Assembly (NCBI RefSeq): GCF_009674685.1
Contig: NZ_WKJI01000004.1
Span: 1-62,426 of the forward strand
Length of the DNA stretch: 62,426 nt
Direction of reading: 5' to 3'
DNA from: Pedobacter puniceum
GTDB lineage: Bacteria; Bacteroidota; Bacteroidia; Sphingobacteriales; Sphingobacteriaceae
Numbering within the stretch: the stretch's first letter is position 1; every line of letters starts with the position of its first letter. Position numbers and translations under genes: made by a program. The notes under the pieces are model-generated. The model did not search any database. It was not told where the DNA came from and was given only the letters and a program-made list of their open reading frames with translations. Of this stretch, positions 46,189 through 54,206 are shown in pieces.

Positions 46189-46569
46189 TTAAACAGAGAA
46201 TCTTTTTACTTCACAGCTTGTATTGCCGAAATTTATTAACAAACCGGTTTTTACTTTACTAGCTTTTAAATAAGATATTACTTGACTTTGAAAAAGTTTA
46301 GGCATTATTCCGGTAACTGATTTTAATTCAACAATAATTTTATTTTCTACTAAAAAATCACATCTAAATTTACCTACAGATTGTCCTTGAAATAAAACTG
46401 TGAATTCTTTTTCATACTCAAATTTCAAATTCTCCTTACTAAATTGAAGTATAAGAGCTCTAGCGTATATTTTTTCTAAAAAACCTGAGCCTAATTCTTT
46501 ATGCACTTCATAACAGTATCCAATTATCTTATGTGTAAGAGTATCTTTTACTAAATTTGATTCTGCCAT
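46189..46569 (-). CDS. GxxExxY protein
   Basis: 126 residues. The family signature GSGFLEKIYARAL (G-x-x-E-x-x-Y form) follows HKIIGYCYEVHKELG. Later comes a PD-(D/E)XK-like core: KFRCDFLVENKIIVELKSVTGI with Asp, Glu and Lys in nuclease order. Biochemical role unknown; the family is scattered and often close to repeats. It interrupts a rimO-ftsY neighbourhood and may be a recent arrival. Repeated TTTTTGATTTCAC words follow its stop. Confidence 0.9.
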   Translation of the reverse strand: MAESNLVKDTLTHKIIGYCYEVHKELGSGFLEKIYARALILQFSKENLKFEYEKEFTVLFQGQSVGKFRCDFLVENKIIVELKSVTGIMPKLFQSQVISYLKASKVKTGLLINFGNTSCEVKRFSV

Positions 46570-46619
46570 GTTATAGATAGATTATCTTGAGATTAGTGTA
46601 ATCAAATCAATCTGAGTAA

Positions 46620-47588
46620 TCATGTATTAAACAAACTATCCACAAACTCTTTTTTATTGAAAAGCTGTAAGTCGGTCATTTTTTCGCCAACACCAATATA
46701 TTTTACTGGGATTTTAAACTGATCAGAAATTCCGATAACTACACCGCCTTTGGCTGTACCATCTAATTTAGTTAGTGCTAAGGCGTTTACATCTGTTGCT
46801 TGTGTAAATTGCTTACACTGTTCAATAGCATTTTGCCCTGTAGAGGCATCTAAAACCAATAAAATTTCATGAGGTGCACCAGGTACAACCTTATTCATAA
46901 CATTTTTAATCTTAGAAAGCTCGTTCATTAAGCCCACCTTATTATGTAACCTTCCGGCTGTATCAATAATGGCTATATCTTCTTGGTTCGCAACAGCAGA
47001 TTGTAAAGTGTCAAATGCAACAGAGGCAGGGTCGGCATTCATGCCTTGAGACACTACTCTAACGTTAACACGCTCTCCCCAAAGTTTAATTTGGTCTACA
47101 GCTGCAGCTCTAAATGTATCGGCAGCACCTAAAACAACTTTTTGCCCAGCTTCTCTTAATTGATAAGCTAACTTGCCTATGGTGGTAGTTTTTCCAACGC
47201 CATTTACACCAACTACCATAATTACATACGGTTTTTGGTTAGTGTAAGAAGCTAGATTCTCAAAGTCCGAAGAATTATTTTCTTCTAATAATGCTTGGAT
47301 TTCTTCTTTAAGAATACCATTAAGTTCACTCGTATTTAAATATTTATCTCTAGCAACTCTTGCTTGAATTCTTTCAATAATTTTTAAAGTAGTGCTAACA
47401 CCAACATCAGAGGTTACCAGTATTTCTTCTAACTCGTCTAGTACGTCATCGTCAACTGTAGATTTTCCAATAACAGCCTTACTTATTTTAGAAAAAAAAG
47501 TGTCTTTGGTTTTTTCGAGCCCTTTATCTAGTGCTTCTTTTTCTTCAACAGTTTTTTCTTTTTTCTTAAAGAAATCAAATAGTCCCAT
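46620..47588 (-). CDS. ftsY: Signal recognition particle receptor FtsY
   Basis: 322 residues. Charged N-terminus (FFKKKEKTVEEKEAL), helical N domain (~30-110), then the G domain with GVNGVGKTTTIGKL at 127-140, DTAGRLHNKVGLM and TKLDGTAKGGV. GTPase that receives SRP-ribosome complexes at the membrane. Short N-terminal A domain, as usual in Bacteroidota. It is 74 bases downstream of the DUF4295 gene, behind a hairpin that may limit read-through. Confidence 0.97.
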   Translation of the reverse strand: MGLFDFFKKKEKTVEEKEALDKGLEKTKDTFFSKISKAVIGKSTVDDDVLDELEEILVTSDVGVSTTLKIIERIQARVARDKYLNTSELNGILKEEIQALLEENNSSDFENLASYTNQKPYVIMVVGVNGVGKTTTIGKLAYQLREAGQKVVLGAADTFRAAAVDQIKLWGERVNVRVVSQGMNADPASVAFDTLQSAVANQEDIAIIDTAGRLHNKVGLMNELSKIKNVMNKVVPGAPHEILLVLDASTGQNAIEQCKQFTQATDVNALALTKLDGTAKGGVVIGISDQFKIPVKYIGVGEKMTDLQLFNKKEFVDSLFNT

Positions 47589-47610
47589 AGGGTATAAAAT
47601 TAAATAAAAA

Positions 47611-47640
47611 AAGCCATTCCAATAATTATTGGAACGGCTT
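47611..47640 (-). terminator. Terminator of the rpmB-rpmG-DUF4295 operon
   Basis: 15-base arms (AAGCCATTCCAATAA and TTATTGGAACGGCTT) with one mismatch; on the minus strand a T-tract follows. It lies between the ribosomal genes and ftsY, 22 bases before the ftsY ATG, so ftsY must be read through or have its own start. Confidence 0.75.
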
Positions 47641-47661
47641 CAATATCATAGAAGTATTAAA

Positions 47662-47835
47662 TTAAGCGTTAGTGCTCTCTTTTGCAGCAACGATAGCATC
47701 TTTAATATGATCATTGTGTGCAATAACTTCTTTAAAGGTATAAGCGCCTGTTTTAGGAGACTTTACCATAGTAATAACCTTTGAATACTCTTTACCGGTT
47801 CCGGTTTTTAGGGTTGCAACTACTTTCTTTGCCAT
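47662..47835 (-). CDS. DUF4295 small basic protein
   Basis: 57 residues, found by translating the gap between ftsY and rpmG. It begins MAKKVVATLKTGTGKEYSKV and ends IVAAKESTNA. Lysine-rich, soluble. Position next to rpmG and rpmB and the sequence match the Bacteroidota-specific DUF4295 family, probably ribosome-associated (inference from context). 36 bases after rpmG. Confidence 0.9.
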   Translation of the reverse strand: MAKKVVATLKTGTGKEYSKVITMVKSPKTGAYTFKEVIAHNDHIKDAIVAAKESTNA

Positions 47836-47871
47836 GTTAAATATTATTTTATGCTAACAGGTAGCTATTTC

Positions 47872-48054
47872 TTACTTAATTTCTTTGTGTAAAGTAACTT
47901 TCCTTAAAATAGGGTTAAATTTCTTTATCTCTAATCTCTCTGGAGTGTTTTTACGGTTCTTAGTAGTGATATACCTTGAAGTACCCGCCATTCCGCTTTC
48001 TTTATGTTCAGTACATTCTAAAATTACTTGAACTCTATTGCCTTTCTTAGCCAT
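47872..48054 (-). CDS. rpmG: 50S ribosomal protein L33
   Basis: 60 residues. [46 protein letters not shown]... is the full L33 pattern, ending with HKEIK. It has a single Cys (ECTEH) instead of the CxxC pairs of the zinc form, so this is a zinc-free (C-minus) L33. Follows rpmB by 27 bases. Confidence 0.97.
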   Translation of the reverse strand: MAKKGNRVQVILECTEHKESGMAGTSRYITTKNRKNTPERLEIKKFNPILRKVTLHKEIK

Positions 48055-48081
48055 TCTATTTCGGTTTTAAAAGTCTTAAAT

Positions 48082-48315
48082 TTAAATAGATCCTTTATTG
48101 ATGAATCTGTTAATAGCCTCGGTAATACCGATTTTATTGATAGTTTTTATTGCTGATGTGGAAACTTTTAAAGTTATCCAACGGTCTTCTTCAGGGATAT
48201 AAAATCTCTTTAATTGAAGGTTAGGATGAAACTTACGTTTGGTTTTCACGTTCGAGTGAGATACGTGGTTACCTACTAATGATGCTTTTCCTGTTAAATC
48301 ACAAATTCTTGACAT
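48082..48315 (-). CDS. rpmB: 50S ribosomal protein L28
   Basis: 77 residues. Starts MSRICDLTGKASLVGNHVSHSNVKTKRKFHPNLQ, the L28 signature, ending FINKGSI. One Cys only, so no zinc ribbon. First gene of the rpmB-rpmG-DUF4295 operon with a good promoter upstream. Confidence 0.97.
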   Translation of the reverse strand: MSRICDLTGKASLVGNHVSHSNVKTKRKFHPNLQLKRFYIPEEDRWITLKVSTSAIKTINKIGITEAINRFINKGSI

Positions 48316-48363
48316 GACTATATCGTGTTTTTTCTATTAAAACTCAGTTTTACAAAGAGTTTG

Positions 48364-48394
48364 CAAATATCAGAAAATATTTCTTAATTGACAA
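48364..48394 (-). promoter_or_regulatory. Putative promoter of the rpmB operon
   Basis: On the minus strand TTG (48392-48394), 20 bases, then GATATTTG (48364-48371), one base from TAnnTTTG. Located about 50 bases upstream of rpmB. Confidence 0.55.
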
Positions 48395-48459
48395 GTACTC
48401 ATCAAATTTATTTCAATATAATTTTAAAAGAAGTGTTTTAATTAATAAAAACTGTTACA

Positions 48460-48957
48460 TTATGGTGTGTTTTCTATAAAAAAAAACTGAAAATCAATAT
48501 TAAATTCCATCCACACATCATCTGTTTTAGTAGGTCATCCCACGTTAAACGAGAATGAAAGACTAAGCAATGCATCGTATAACACGTGTGTAATTCTTTT
48601 AAAGGGTGGTTGTTACAAAATTTATACTCGTTCCAGTTGATGTTCAAAAAATATTTATCTAGAAAACTAGTGGTCGGTATTCCGAAATCTCTTATTTCAA
48701 AAAATGGATTACCAATTTTTGTTTTGTGCTTTTTGTTGAATACTTCATTTTCACTCCATAAAGATAGAGTAGTATTTATATTGTAATCATCATTAAGTTT
48801 GTTTTTTATATAGAATTTTTTTGTCCGAATTTCTTCAAGTCTTAGTTTATCATTTAGTTCTACTAATCTTTTTAGGCTATGGGGTGTAAATTCGTAATTT
48901 GAATTACATGATAATAAAGGATAATCATATTTGTCTATACAAAATATGTTATCTACA
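48460..48957 (-). pseudogene. Decayed gene fragment (5' truncated, one frameshift)
   Basis: A minus-strand frame stays open for ~150 codons, beginning after a stop at 48958-48960, without any ATG in its first 130 codons. It reads DKYDYPLLSCNSNYEFTP...HSLKRLVELNDKLR...WNEYKFCNNHPLKELHTCYTMHCLVFHS...LTWDDLLK. At an A4 run (about 48524-48527) the frame breaks. One added A restores TDDVWMEFNIDFQFFFIENTP and a stop at 48460-48462. Codon use and composition look genic. This is the 3' part of a lost protein-coding gene. I do not recognise the family; a short Trp/His/Cys-rich C-terminal region resembles uncharacterised Bacteroidota proteins. The plus-strand 66-codon ORF overlapping it is a shadow. 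Confidence 0.6.
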
Positions 48958-48960
48958 CAC

Positions 48961-49171
48961 TACGCAGCCATAAAATGGCGGAGTTAATTGAAAAAATCAG
49001 ATTTTTTTAAATTTTTAGAGCTTAAGCTTCTTTTAGTAGCTCTTTATTGAGCTCAAATAGTAGTCGGAAAAAGCCGGGATTAAAATAAAATTTATAATTT
49101 ATGTAATTAATTATTCTGTTTAAGTTATTACTAATTAATTGTTATATAGTCAGAATAAAAATATTATCCAA
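48961..49171. other. Gap between decayed gene and metallophosphoesterase, no gene seen
   Basis: 210 AT-rich bases, with short imperfect hairpins such as GAGCTTAAGCTTC near 49018-49030 and GAGCTC-type words near 49055. No ORF or promoter is convincing. Confidence 0.4.
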
Positions 49172-49807
49172 TTAAATAAGAATATCAACGGGTGGGTGTA
49201 ATAATTTATAATATGGCTGATGTGAACCGGTAATGTTGCTGGTTATTGCAGCATTAATATATGCTGTTCCGTTTTTTTCTTGTGTACCATAATGTTCGTG
49301 AATATGACCAAAAACTGCTAATTTGGGTTTAACTTTTTGTAAAGTTTTGAGCAAATCTTCACACCCTAGTTTATTATCCATTATGGTAAATGGTGGTGTG
49401 TGGGTGATTAATATATCTGTATTTAGAGGAATTTTATTCCAAATTTTTCTGATTTCATCCCCTCTTTTCCGATTAAAAGCCATGCCTAAATAGTACGGTG
49501 TTACAGGGCTACCGTAAATATTAATTCCATTAATGTTAATGCCTTTGTTTTCTAAATACGTAATATTTGGTGGTATAATAGCTTTCTTTTGTTTTTTAGA
49601 AATGTTTTCCAAGCATAAATCGTGGTTGCCAGCTATGAAAATTTTATGGGTATAATTTTGTTTGGTAAACCAATAAATAAAATCTTCTAGTTCATCTTCT
49701 GTACCGTATTCGGTTACATCTCCACAATGGATAAGGAAATCTCCACCACAAAGTTTTAATTTGTGATGGAGATTGTGGGTGTCTGATAAGATGGTAAAAG
49801 CAGGCAT
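49172..49807 (-). CDS. Calcineurin-like metallophosphoesterase
   Basis: 211 residues. All metal motifs are present: SDTHNLHHKL (D-x-H), HCGDVTEYG (GD), AGNHDLCLEN (GNHD), LITHTPPF and VFGHIHEHYG (GHxH). It belongs to the UPF0046/MPPED-like branch of cytosolic phosphodiesterases, substrate unknown. It lies 103 bases downstream of the DUF262 pair on the same strand, so membership in that operon is possible but not proved. Confidence 0.9.
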   Translation of the reverse strand: MPAFTILSDTHNLHHKLKLCGGDFLIHCGDVTEYGTEDELEDFIYWFTKQNYTHKIFIAGNHDLCLENISKKQKKAIIPPNITYLENKGININGINIYGSPVTPYYLGMAFNRKRGDEIRKIWNKIPLNTDILITHTPPFTIMDNKLGCEDLLKTLQKVKPKLAVFGHIHEHYGTQEKNGTAYINAAITSNITGSHQPYYKLLHPPVDILI

Positions 49808-49910
49808 AACGCAACATTAGAAATTTCACGAAGTTTTTAGATTTCGAAAGTCTTTCTATAATTGTTTAAAATATGAACATAGGGGTTTAAGTTATTTCCT
49901 ATTAAGTTTA

Positions 49911-52151
49911 TTAATTGGTTTTACATAGCTCCTTGATAAAGCTTAATGCCGAATCTCTGTCATCAAATTCATGCGTGTTGACCCAGTCTTTGTTTTCTGT
50001 CCAAAAGAATTTCTTAGAGTTACTATTGAATGCGATTTGAATTCCATTTATTTCAAAGTATTTGCATTCATTTGTTGAATTTTGATGGTGATATATTAGG
50101 TTTGGATTGTTTAATTCAAGGAAAAGAGAATATGAATAATATGTTCTATGTTCTCCGTTTGTTTGTGTTGTCTTTAACAAAAGAATATCAAAATCGCTAT
50201 TCTTACGGATTAATTTTTCCTTCCCACAAACGGTAATCATTTCATGATGTTTAATGAAATAATAACGCCAATCATTTTTGTCTGAAAATTCATCTATAAT
50301 TTTTTGTAAATCGTTTGTTAAATTTAGAGTAGATACTTTATCAAATAATTGTTTTAAAATCTCTCGCTTTTGGTTATTATCTCTAAGGAGTCTTTTCCAG
50401 CTAATATCACGTTCATTGTTGATGAGAAAGCTGAGATTCTTACCTTTGCTTAACAAATAATCTCCTGTTGCTAATAAGGCTCTTTCAAAAAGAAAATTGT
50501 CAAATTTATTCAACCCTTCATTACTAAATACGGCATTTGATTTTTCTGAGTATGCTTTGAATTTATCAATATTGTGTATTCCGTTTTCGTCTTTACACCA
50601 ATCTAAAATAAAGCCGATTTGTCCTTTGAAATATCGGTGATTTTCAATTTCAATAATTGCGTTTTTCCAATCATCATTTTGTGTAATAAGTTTCGCTTTT
50701 AGTTTTTCTTCTATAAATTGCTCACTAATGAAACCCGAAAGCGAATTAATTTGTGTGTCTGCGAAGTGATCAACGATTGAATTTCTATGTTGCAACAATT
50801 CGTTTATAGAACGTAGAGCATTTGCAAAATCATTAGCATTGTTAAATAAATAGGGTCTGCTACCTTCTACCAGATTACGAACAATACGCAACCAACTTGT
50901 TAATTTTTCTATTTCAATATCTTCTTCTAATGCTAAATATTGATAGTATGCAAATGCAATAACTAAGTCAGGGTATGATAAGTCATTTTTAATTACGCCA
51001 TTAAAAATTTCTACCTCATTTACATAAGTCGTGTCAAAAAGAAATGTTTTCAATCCGCTTTTATCAGAAATTTTATTTAAAACGAATTTCAATGTTTTAA
51101 AATAATCATCATCAAAACAGCCTAACTCCAAATATTGATTGAATGAAACTTTTTTTGAATTGTTTGTTAATAAATCAATATTGGTTCTGAAAACATCACT
51201 CTTTGATTTGTCTGCTTTTAAAGTGTAATTTATTACAGCCATTGTTCTGAAAAAATTCAGAAGCTGTTCGTCAAAAATATTTTCGGTTTTATCACGATAA
51301 TTCCAAAACAAATCTGTCCAAAGTGTATCAATTTGATGTGAGAATGATTCGGTGGCTTCTGCATTGCTTTCCCAACTCTCTTTGGTTATATGTTGTTCAA
51401 ACTTTGCTTTAAAATTCTCAAAATCAGTAAGAGGTTTACCTCTTGCGTTCATTTTAATATACAAATCATCAGAAAGACCGAAGTTTTGTAATTCTATGTA
51501 GTGGAAACTAATGTTGTTTAGTTTGTCCCATACTTCCTTTGTATCCTTAAAAGTATGATAAATAGAATCAAGCATGTTAAGCATTGATTTTATGGTGGGG
51601 TCTTTTTTCCAAGAAAGGTAAAACCAATAGCTGTTAGTTATAGTTTTTGACAGCTCGTTGTTTTTGGGTTTTGTTTTTTCTTTGTCTAGGTAATCAGTCT
51701 CAATTAGATTTTTAAAGTCTATTCCTTTGTTTATTAAATCTTGACAAAATTCTCTTGAACTGGTTCGTGTTTCGTAAGTGAATTTGGTCAATAGTTTTCT
51801 TAGCTCATTATCTAACTTATCTTCTTTGACTGCAACAAACCAATGCAACAAAAACAAGGTTGTTAATCGTTGTTGTCCGTCAAGCGGTTGAAAAACATTG
51901 TCTTTTAAGCTGCCATAAACAAAATCTAACTCTAAAGATTTTCCATTAGTAGCTTCAAATAAAGAATTTAAAAAGTTTTTTCGCAGTTCTTCTTTACTTT
52001 CTCTTCCTTGAGCATAATCACGCTGAATAATTGGAATTTCAATTTTACTATGCGGTTGCCATTCCAAATTATTACATTGTTTACAAACATTAGAGTCGTT
52101 TGACAGTAATTGTAAAAAAGTAAGTTTTTTAGATGTCGGATTATAGCTCAT
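49911..52151 (-). CDS. Large DUF262-domain protein (GmrSD-like), second of a pair
   Basis: 746 residues. DUF262 nucleotide-binding/hydrolase motifs: IIQRDYAQGR at 41-50, PLDGQQRLTTLFLLHWF at 90-106 and the YIKMNARGKPLTDFENFKAKFE block near 230. An N-terminal CKQC at 23-26 could bind metal. No HNH/DUF1524 motif is evident; the middle has an EEKLKAKLI...IENHRYFKGQIGFIL region and the ~150-residue C-terminus is unassigned. It begins within the last 11 bases of the upstream DUF262 gene, so the two are translationally coupled. The family includes GmrS of type IV restriction and phage-defence proteins, so an antiphage role is likely by inference. Confidence 0.85.
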   Translation of the reverse strand: MSYNPTSKKLTFLQLLSNDSNVCKQCNNLEWQPHSKIEIPIIQRDYAQGRESKEELRKNFLNSLFEATNGKSLELDFVYGSLKDNVFQPLDGQQRLTTLFLLHWFVAVKEDKLDNELRKLLTKFTYETRTSSREFCQDLINKGIDFKNLIETDYLDKEKTKPKNNELSKTITNSYWFYLSWKKDPTIKSMLNMLDSIYHTFKDTKEVWDKLNNISFHYIELQNFGLSDDLYIKMNARGKPLTDFENFKAKFEQHITKESWESNAEATESFSHQIDTLWTDLFWNYRDKTENIFDEQLLNFFRTMAVINYTLKADKSKSDVFRTNIDLLTNNSKKVSFNQYLELGCFDDDYFKTLKFVLNKISDKSGLKTFLFDTTYVNEVEIFNGVIKNDLSYPDLVIAFAYYQYLALEEDIEIEKLTSWLRIVRNLVEGSRPYLFNNANDFANALRSINELLQHRNSIVDHFADTQINSLSGFISEQFIEEKLKAKLITQNDDWKNAIIEIENHRYFKGQIGFILDWCKDENGIHNIDKFKAYSEKSNAVFSNEGLNKFDNFLFERALLATGDYLLSKGKNLSFLINNERDISWKRLLRDNNQKREILKQLFDKVSTLNLTNDLQKIIDEFSDKNDWRYYFIKHHEMITVCGKEKLIRKNSDFDILLLKTTQTNGEHRTYYSYSLFLELNNPNLIYHHQNSTNECKYFEINGIQIAFNSNSKKFFWTENKDWVNTHEFDDRDSALSFIKELCKTN

Positions 52152-53880
52152 TTTCTGATAATATTGCTTGTGGTAAATATTGATTTATTACTTTTTGTAT
52201 TTTTTCAAAATATGAAGTTCTATCGTTTTCATTCCAAACTTCAATGTCTTTCACGTTTGCTGAATAATATTTCATAAAAACATTTTTTGTACAAATTGGA
52301 ATAAAAGTTCCATTCATTTCTCTTTCAATAATTTTTCTCCTTTTTTCCTTGAAAGAATCGTTTTTGTATGATCGATTGGTTCCTCTATCTAACAAACAAA
52401 GGTTTTGCAACTTATTATCCTCTTCACCTAAAACATATTCCACAATAGATTTGAATTCATTTTCATCAATCAGGTTGTTGTCATGTATTGTGCAACAAAT
52501 TTTATTATTAAACTCCTCGTTTTGATGATTGTCTGTTTTTATGAAGTTGTTTTTTAGCCATTCAACTTGATTTTCCTTTTTAACTTTTACCTCGGTGGCA
52601 ATTGCGTGAATGTGTTCAACATCCCAAAATTCTTTTTTGTATCGGTCAAAAGGGAAACGATTAGTTTCGTTTTCGTTGTTAAGCATCGTTTGTATGTTGT
52701 GAAGCAATAAAATTTCACGAACATATTTTCCGTTATATTCGACTTCTTTCAAATTCACATTTTCAAATTTGGATTTTATTTTTTGGTCTATCCAATATGA
52801 AAACTCCGTTTTTGATTTTTCTTTTTTCTCGTTAAGAATAGTTTTCAAGTCAGTTCCAACTGTAATCAGATAACCAATTTTGTGATATAATTCTCTGTTA
52901 TTGTACCACTCTTCAAGTGTTTGGAAATACTTTTTTATTTCCTTCCAATTGTCGTTTATTTCTTTTTCTGATTTGGTTTTGAATTTTTCATTAAAGAAAT
53001 GGAAAGTTGAATACTTATCATCACTTGGCTTGTCTGACATTAAATTGAAAATAAACTCAATTCTAGTTGCCAAGTTATTTTCATTTTTGTTGATAAAATA
53101 CCAAAAAGAATCGTCTTGTAAGGCATATTCAATTCTGTCCCATTCTGAAGCAATTTCTAATTGTTTTAGACGTAGTTTTTCATTGTCTGCTTGTGCAAAA
53201 TTTGAACTATTTAAAAACAAAGCCTTAATCAATTCAGCATTTGTTAGCGGAATTTTACCACTGTTGATTCTTGTGAAAATATCGATAGAATCGTCATTAT
53301 TTTCCGATTCGTCCTTTTTAGAAGTTTCGTACCAAATGATTTTAACTTTCTCTAAAAATGGCGTAATAAACTTTGAACTTATTGAGGTATGCCCTTCATT
53401 TACTTTTTTTTGAAACCAAGTCTTAATAGTCGTGTGGGAATTGTAAATATGAAAATAATCAACATTTTTTTTAGAATCAACTTCTGATTTGCTGTCTAAT
53501 TTTATCAAAAAGTCTTCACTGCCTTTTCGTGTTTCATATTGTATTTTGAAGTTATTTCTTTCACTTTCAACAAAGCGTTCTAAGTTTTTTAAGACAAGGA
53601 ATGTTGTTGTTAATCGTTGCTGTCCGTCAATTACATCGTACCAATCTCCAATTAAATTATTATTGTTTTTTGTTTTATCATCGCTCTTGATTACTACAAC
53701 TGGTTGCAAACAGTAAAATTCATCATCCTTTTTATTTGGTTTGTTTATAAAATCCCATATATCATTCAATAATTCTGTTACTTGTTGTTCTGTCCAGCGA
53801 TAGCCTCGCTGATACGCAGGAATAAAAAAATTCATTCCTAATAATTCACTAATTGGTTTTATAGATATGTTGTTACTCAT
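52141..53880 (-). CDS. DUF262 plus HNH/DUF1524-type nuclease protein, first of a pair
   Basis: 579 residues from ATG 53880; a TTG at 53910 would add ten. DUF262: IPAYQRGYRWTEQQV (QRGYRW at 24-29), DVIDGQQRLTTTFLV (DGQQRLTT at 85-92) and FTRINSGKIPLTNAELIKALFL. The C-terminal half carries FWDVEHIHAIATEV with D420, H423 and H425, the HNH-like motif of DUF1524, followed by QNLCLLDRGTNRSYKNDSF. This is the GmrSD layout: a DUF262 NTPase joined to an HNH nuclease. GmrSD cleaves DNA with modified cytosines; specificity here is unknown. It overlaps the next gene by 11 bases. Confidence 0.9.
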   Translation of the reverse strand: MSNNISIKPISELLGMNFFIPAYQRGYRWTEQQVTELLNDIWDFINKPNKKDDEFYCLQPVVVIKSDDKTKNNNNLIGDWYDVIDGQQRLTTTFLVLKNLERFVESERNNFKIQYETRKGSEDFLIKLDSKSEVDSKKNVDYFHIYNSHTTIKTWFQKKVNEGHTSISSKFITPFLEKVKIIWYETSKKDESENNDDSIDIFTRINSGKIPLTNAELIKALFLNSSNFAQADNEKLRLKQLEIASEWDRIEYALQDDSFWYFINKNENNLATRIEFIFNLMSDKPSDDKYSTFHFFNEKFKTKSEKEINDNWKEIKKYFQTLEEWYNNRELYHKIGYLITVGTDLKTILNEKKEKSKTEFSYWIDQKIKSKFENVNLKEVEYNGKYVREILLLHNIQTMLNNENETNRFPFDRYKKEFWDVEHIHAIATEVKVKKENQVEWLKNNFIKTDNHQNEEFNNKICCTIHDNNLIDENEFKSIVEYVLGEEDNKLQNLCLLDRGTNRSYKNDSFKEKRRKIIEREMNGTFIPICTKNVFMKYYSANVKDIEVWNENDRTSYFEKIQKVINQYLPQAILSENEL

Positions 53881-53950
53881 TTTATTTACTTTGTGATATA
53901 TTAAAAACAATTCGGCATAAACTTAGCATCGCTTATAGCATTATTTAATT

Positions 53951-54184
53951 TTAACTCCTCTTACCCCAAGTTCTTCCGCCATTAGTTGAATAATAAAGAC
54001 CTTTTGATGTTGTAGCCAAAATTTCTTTTCCGTTGTCTGTTAAATCTTGAAAATCACCAGTAGATGATGACCCTGAGTAACGAAGAACCCATGTTCTCCC
54101 GTCATTGGTAGAATACTCAATTTTGTTTTGTTGTTTTGAACTAATTCTGATAAGTTCTTTACCTGTGTTGATTATTTGAGCCAT
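53951..54184 (-). CDS. 77-residue two-repeat Asp-box protein
   Basis: Two internal copies of a TGKE/NGKE ... YSTN-G-RTW unit: INTGKELIRISS...IEYSTNDGRTWVLR and DNGKEILATTSKGLYYSTNGGRTWGKR. The STNDGRTW and STNGGRTW words match the Asp-box (BNR) turn of beta-propellers, though two units cannot make a closed propeller alone. Soluble, no signal peptide. It lies 22 bases after the FtsA-like gene and 70 before the DUF262 pair, so it is probably in that operon. It may oligomerise into a propeller. Function unknown. Confidence 0.7.
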   Translation of the reverse strand: MAQIINTGKELIRISSKQQNKIEYSTNDGRTWVLRYSGSSSTGDFQDLTDNGKEILATTSKGLYYSTNGGRTWGKRS

Positions 54185-54206
54185 AATTTTTTGATTTTTA
54201 TGATTG

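Noticed and set aside
48586-48786. 66-codon plus-strand ORF
   Set aside because: It lies opposite a longer minus-strand coding-like frame (the decayed gene), and its protein has no family look.
52901-53413. 170-codon plus-strand ORF inside the DUF262 gene
   Set aside because: It is a shadow of the minus-strand DUF262 coding frame; hydrophobic, serine-rich text is typical of antisense frames in AT-rich genes.
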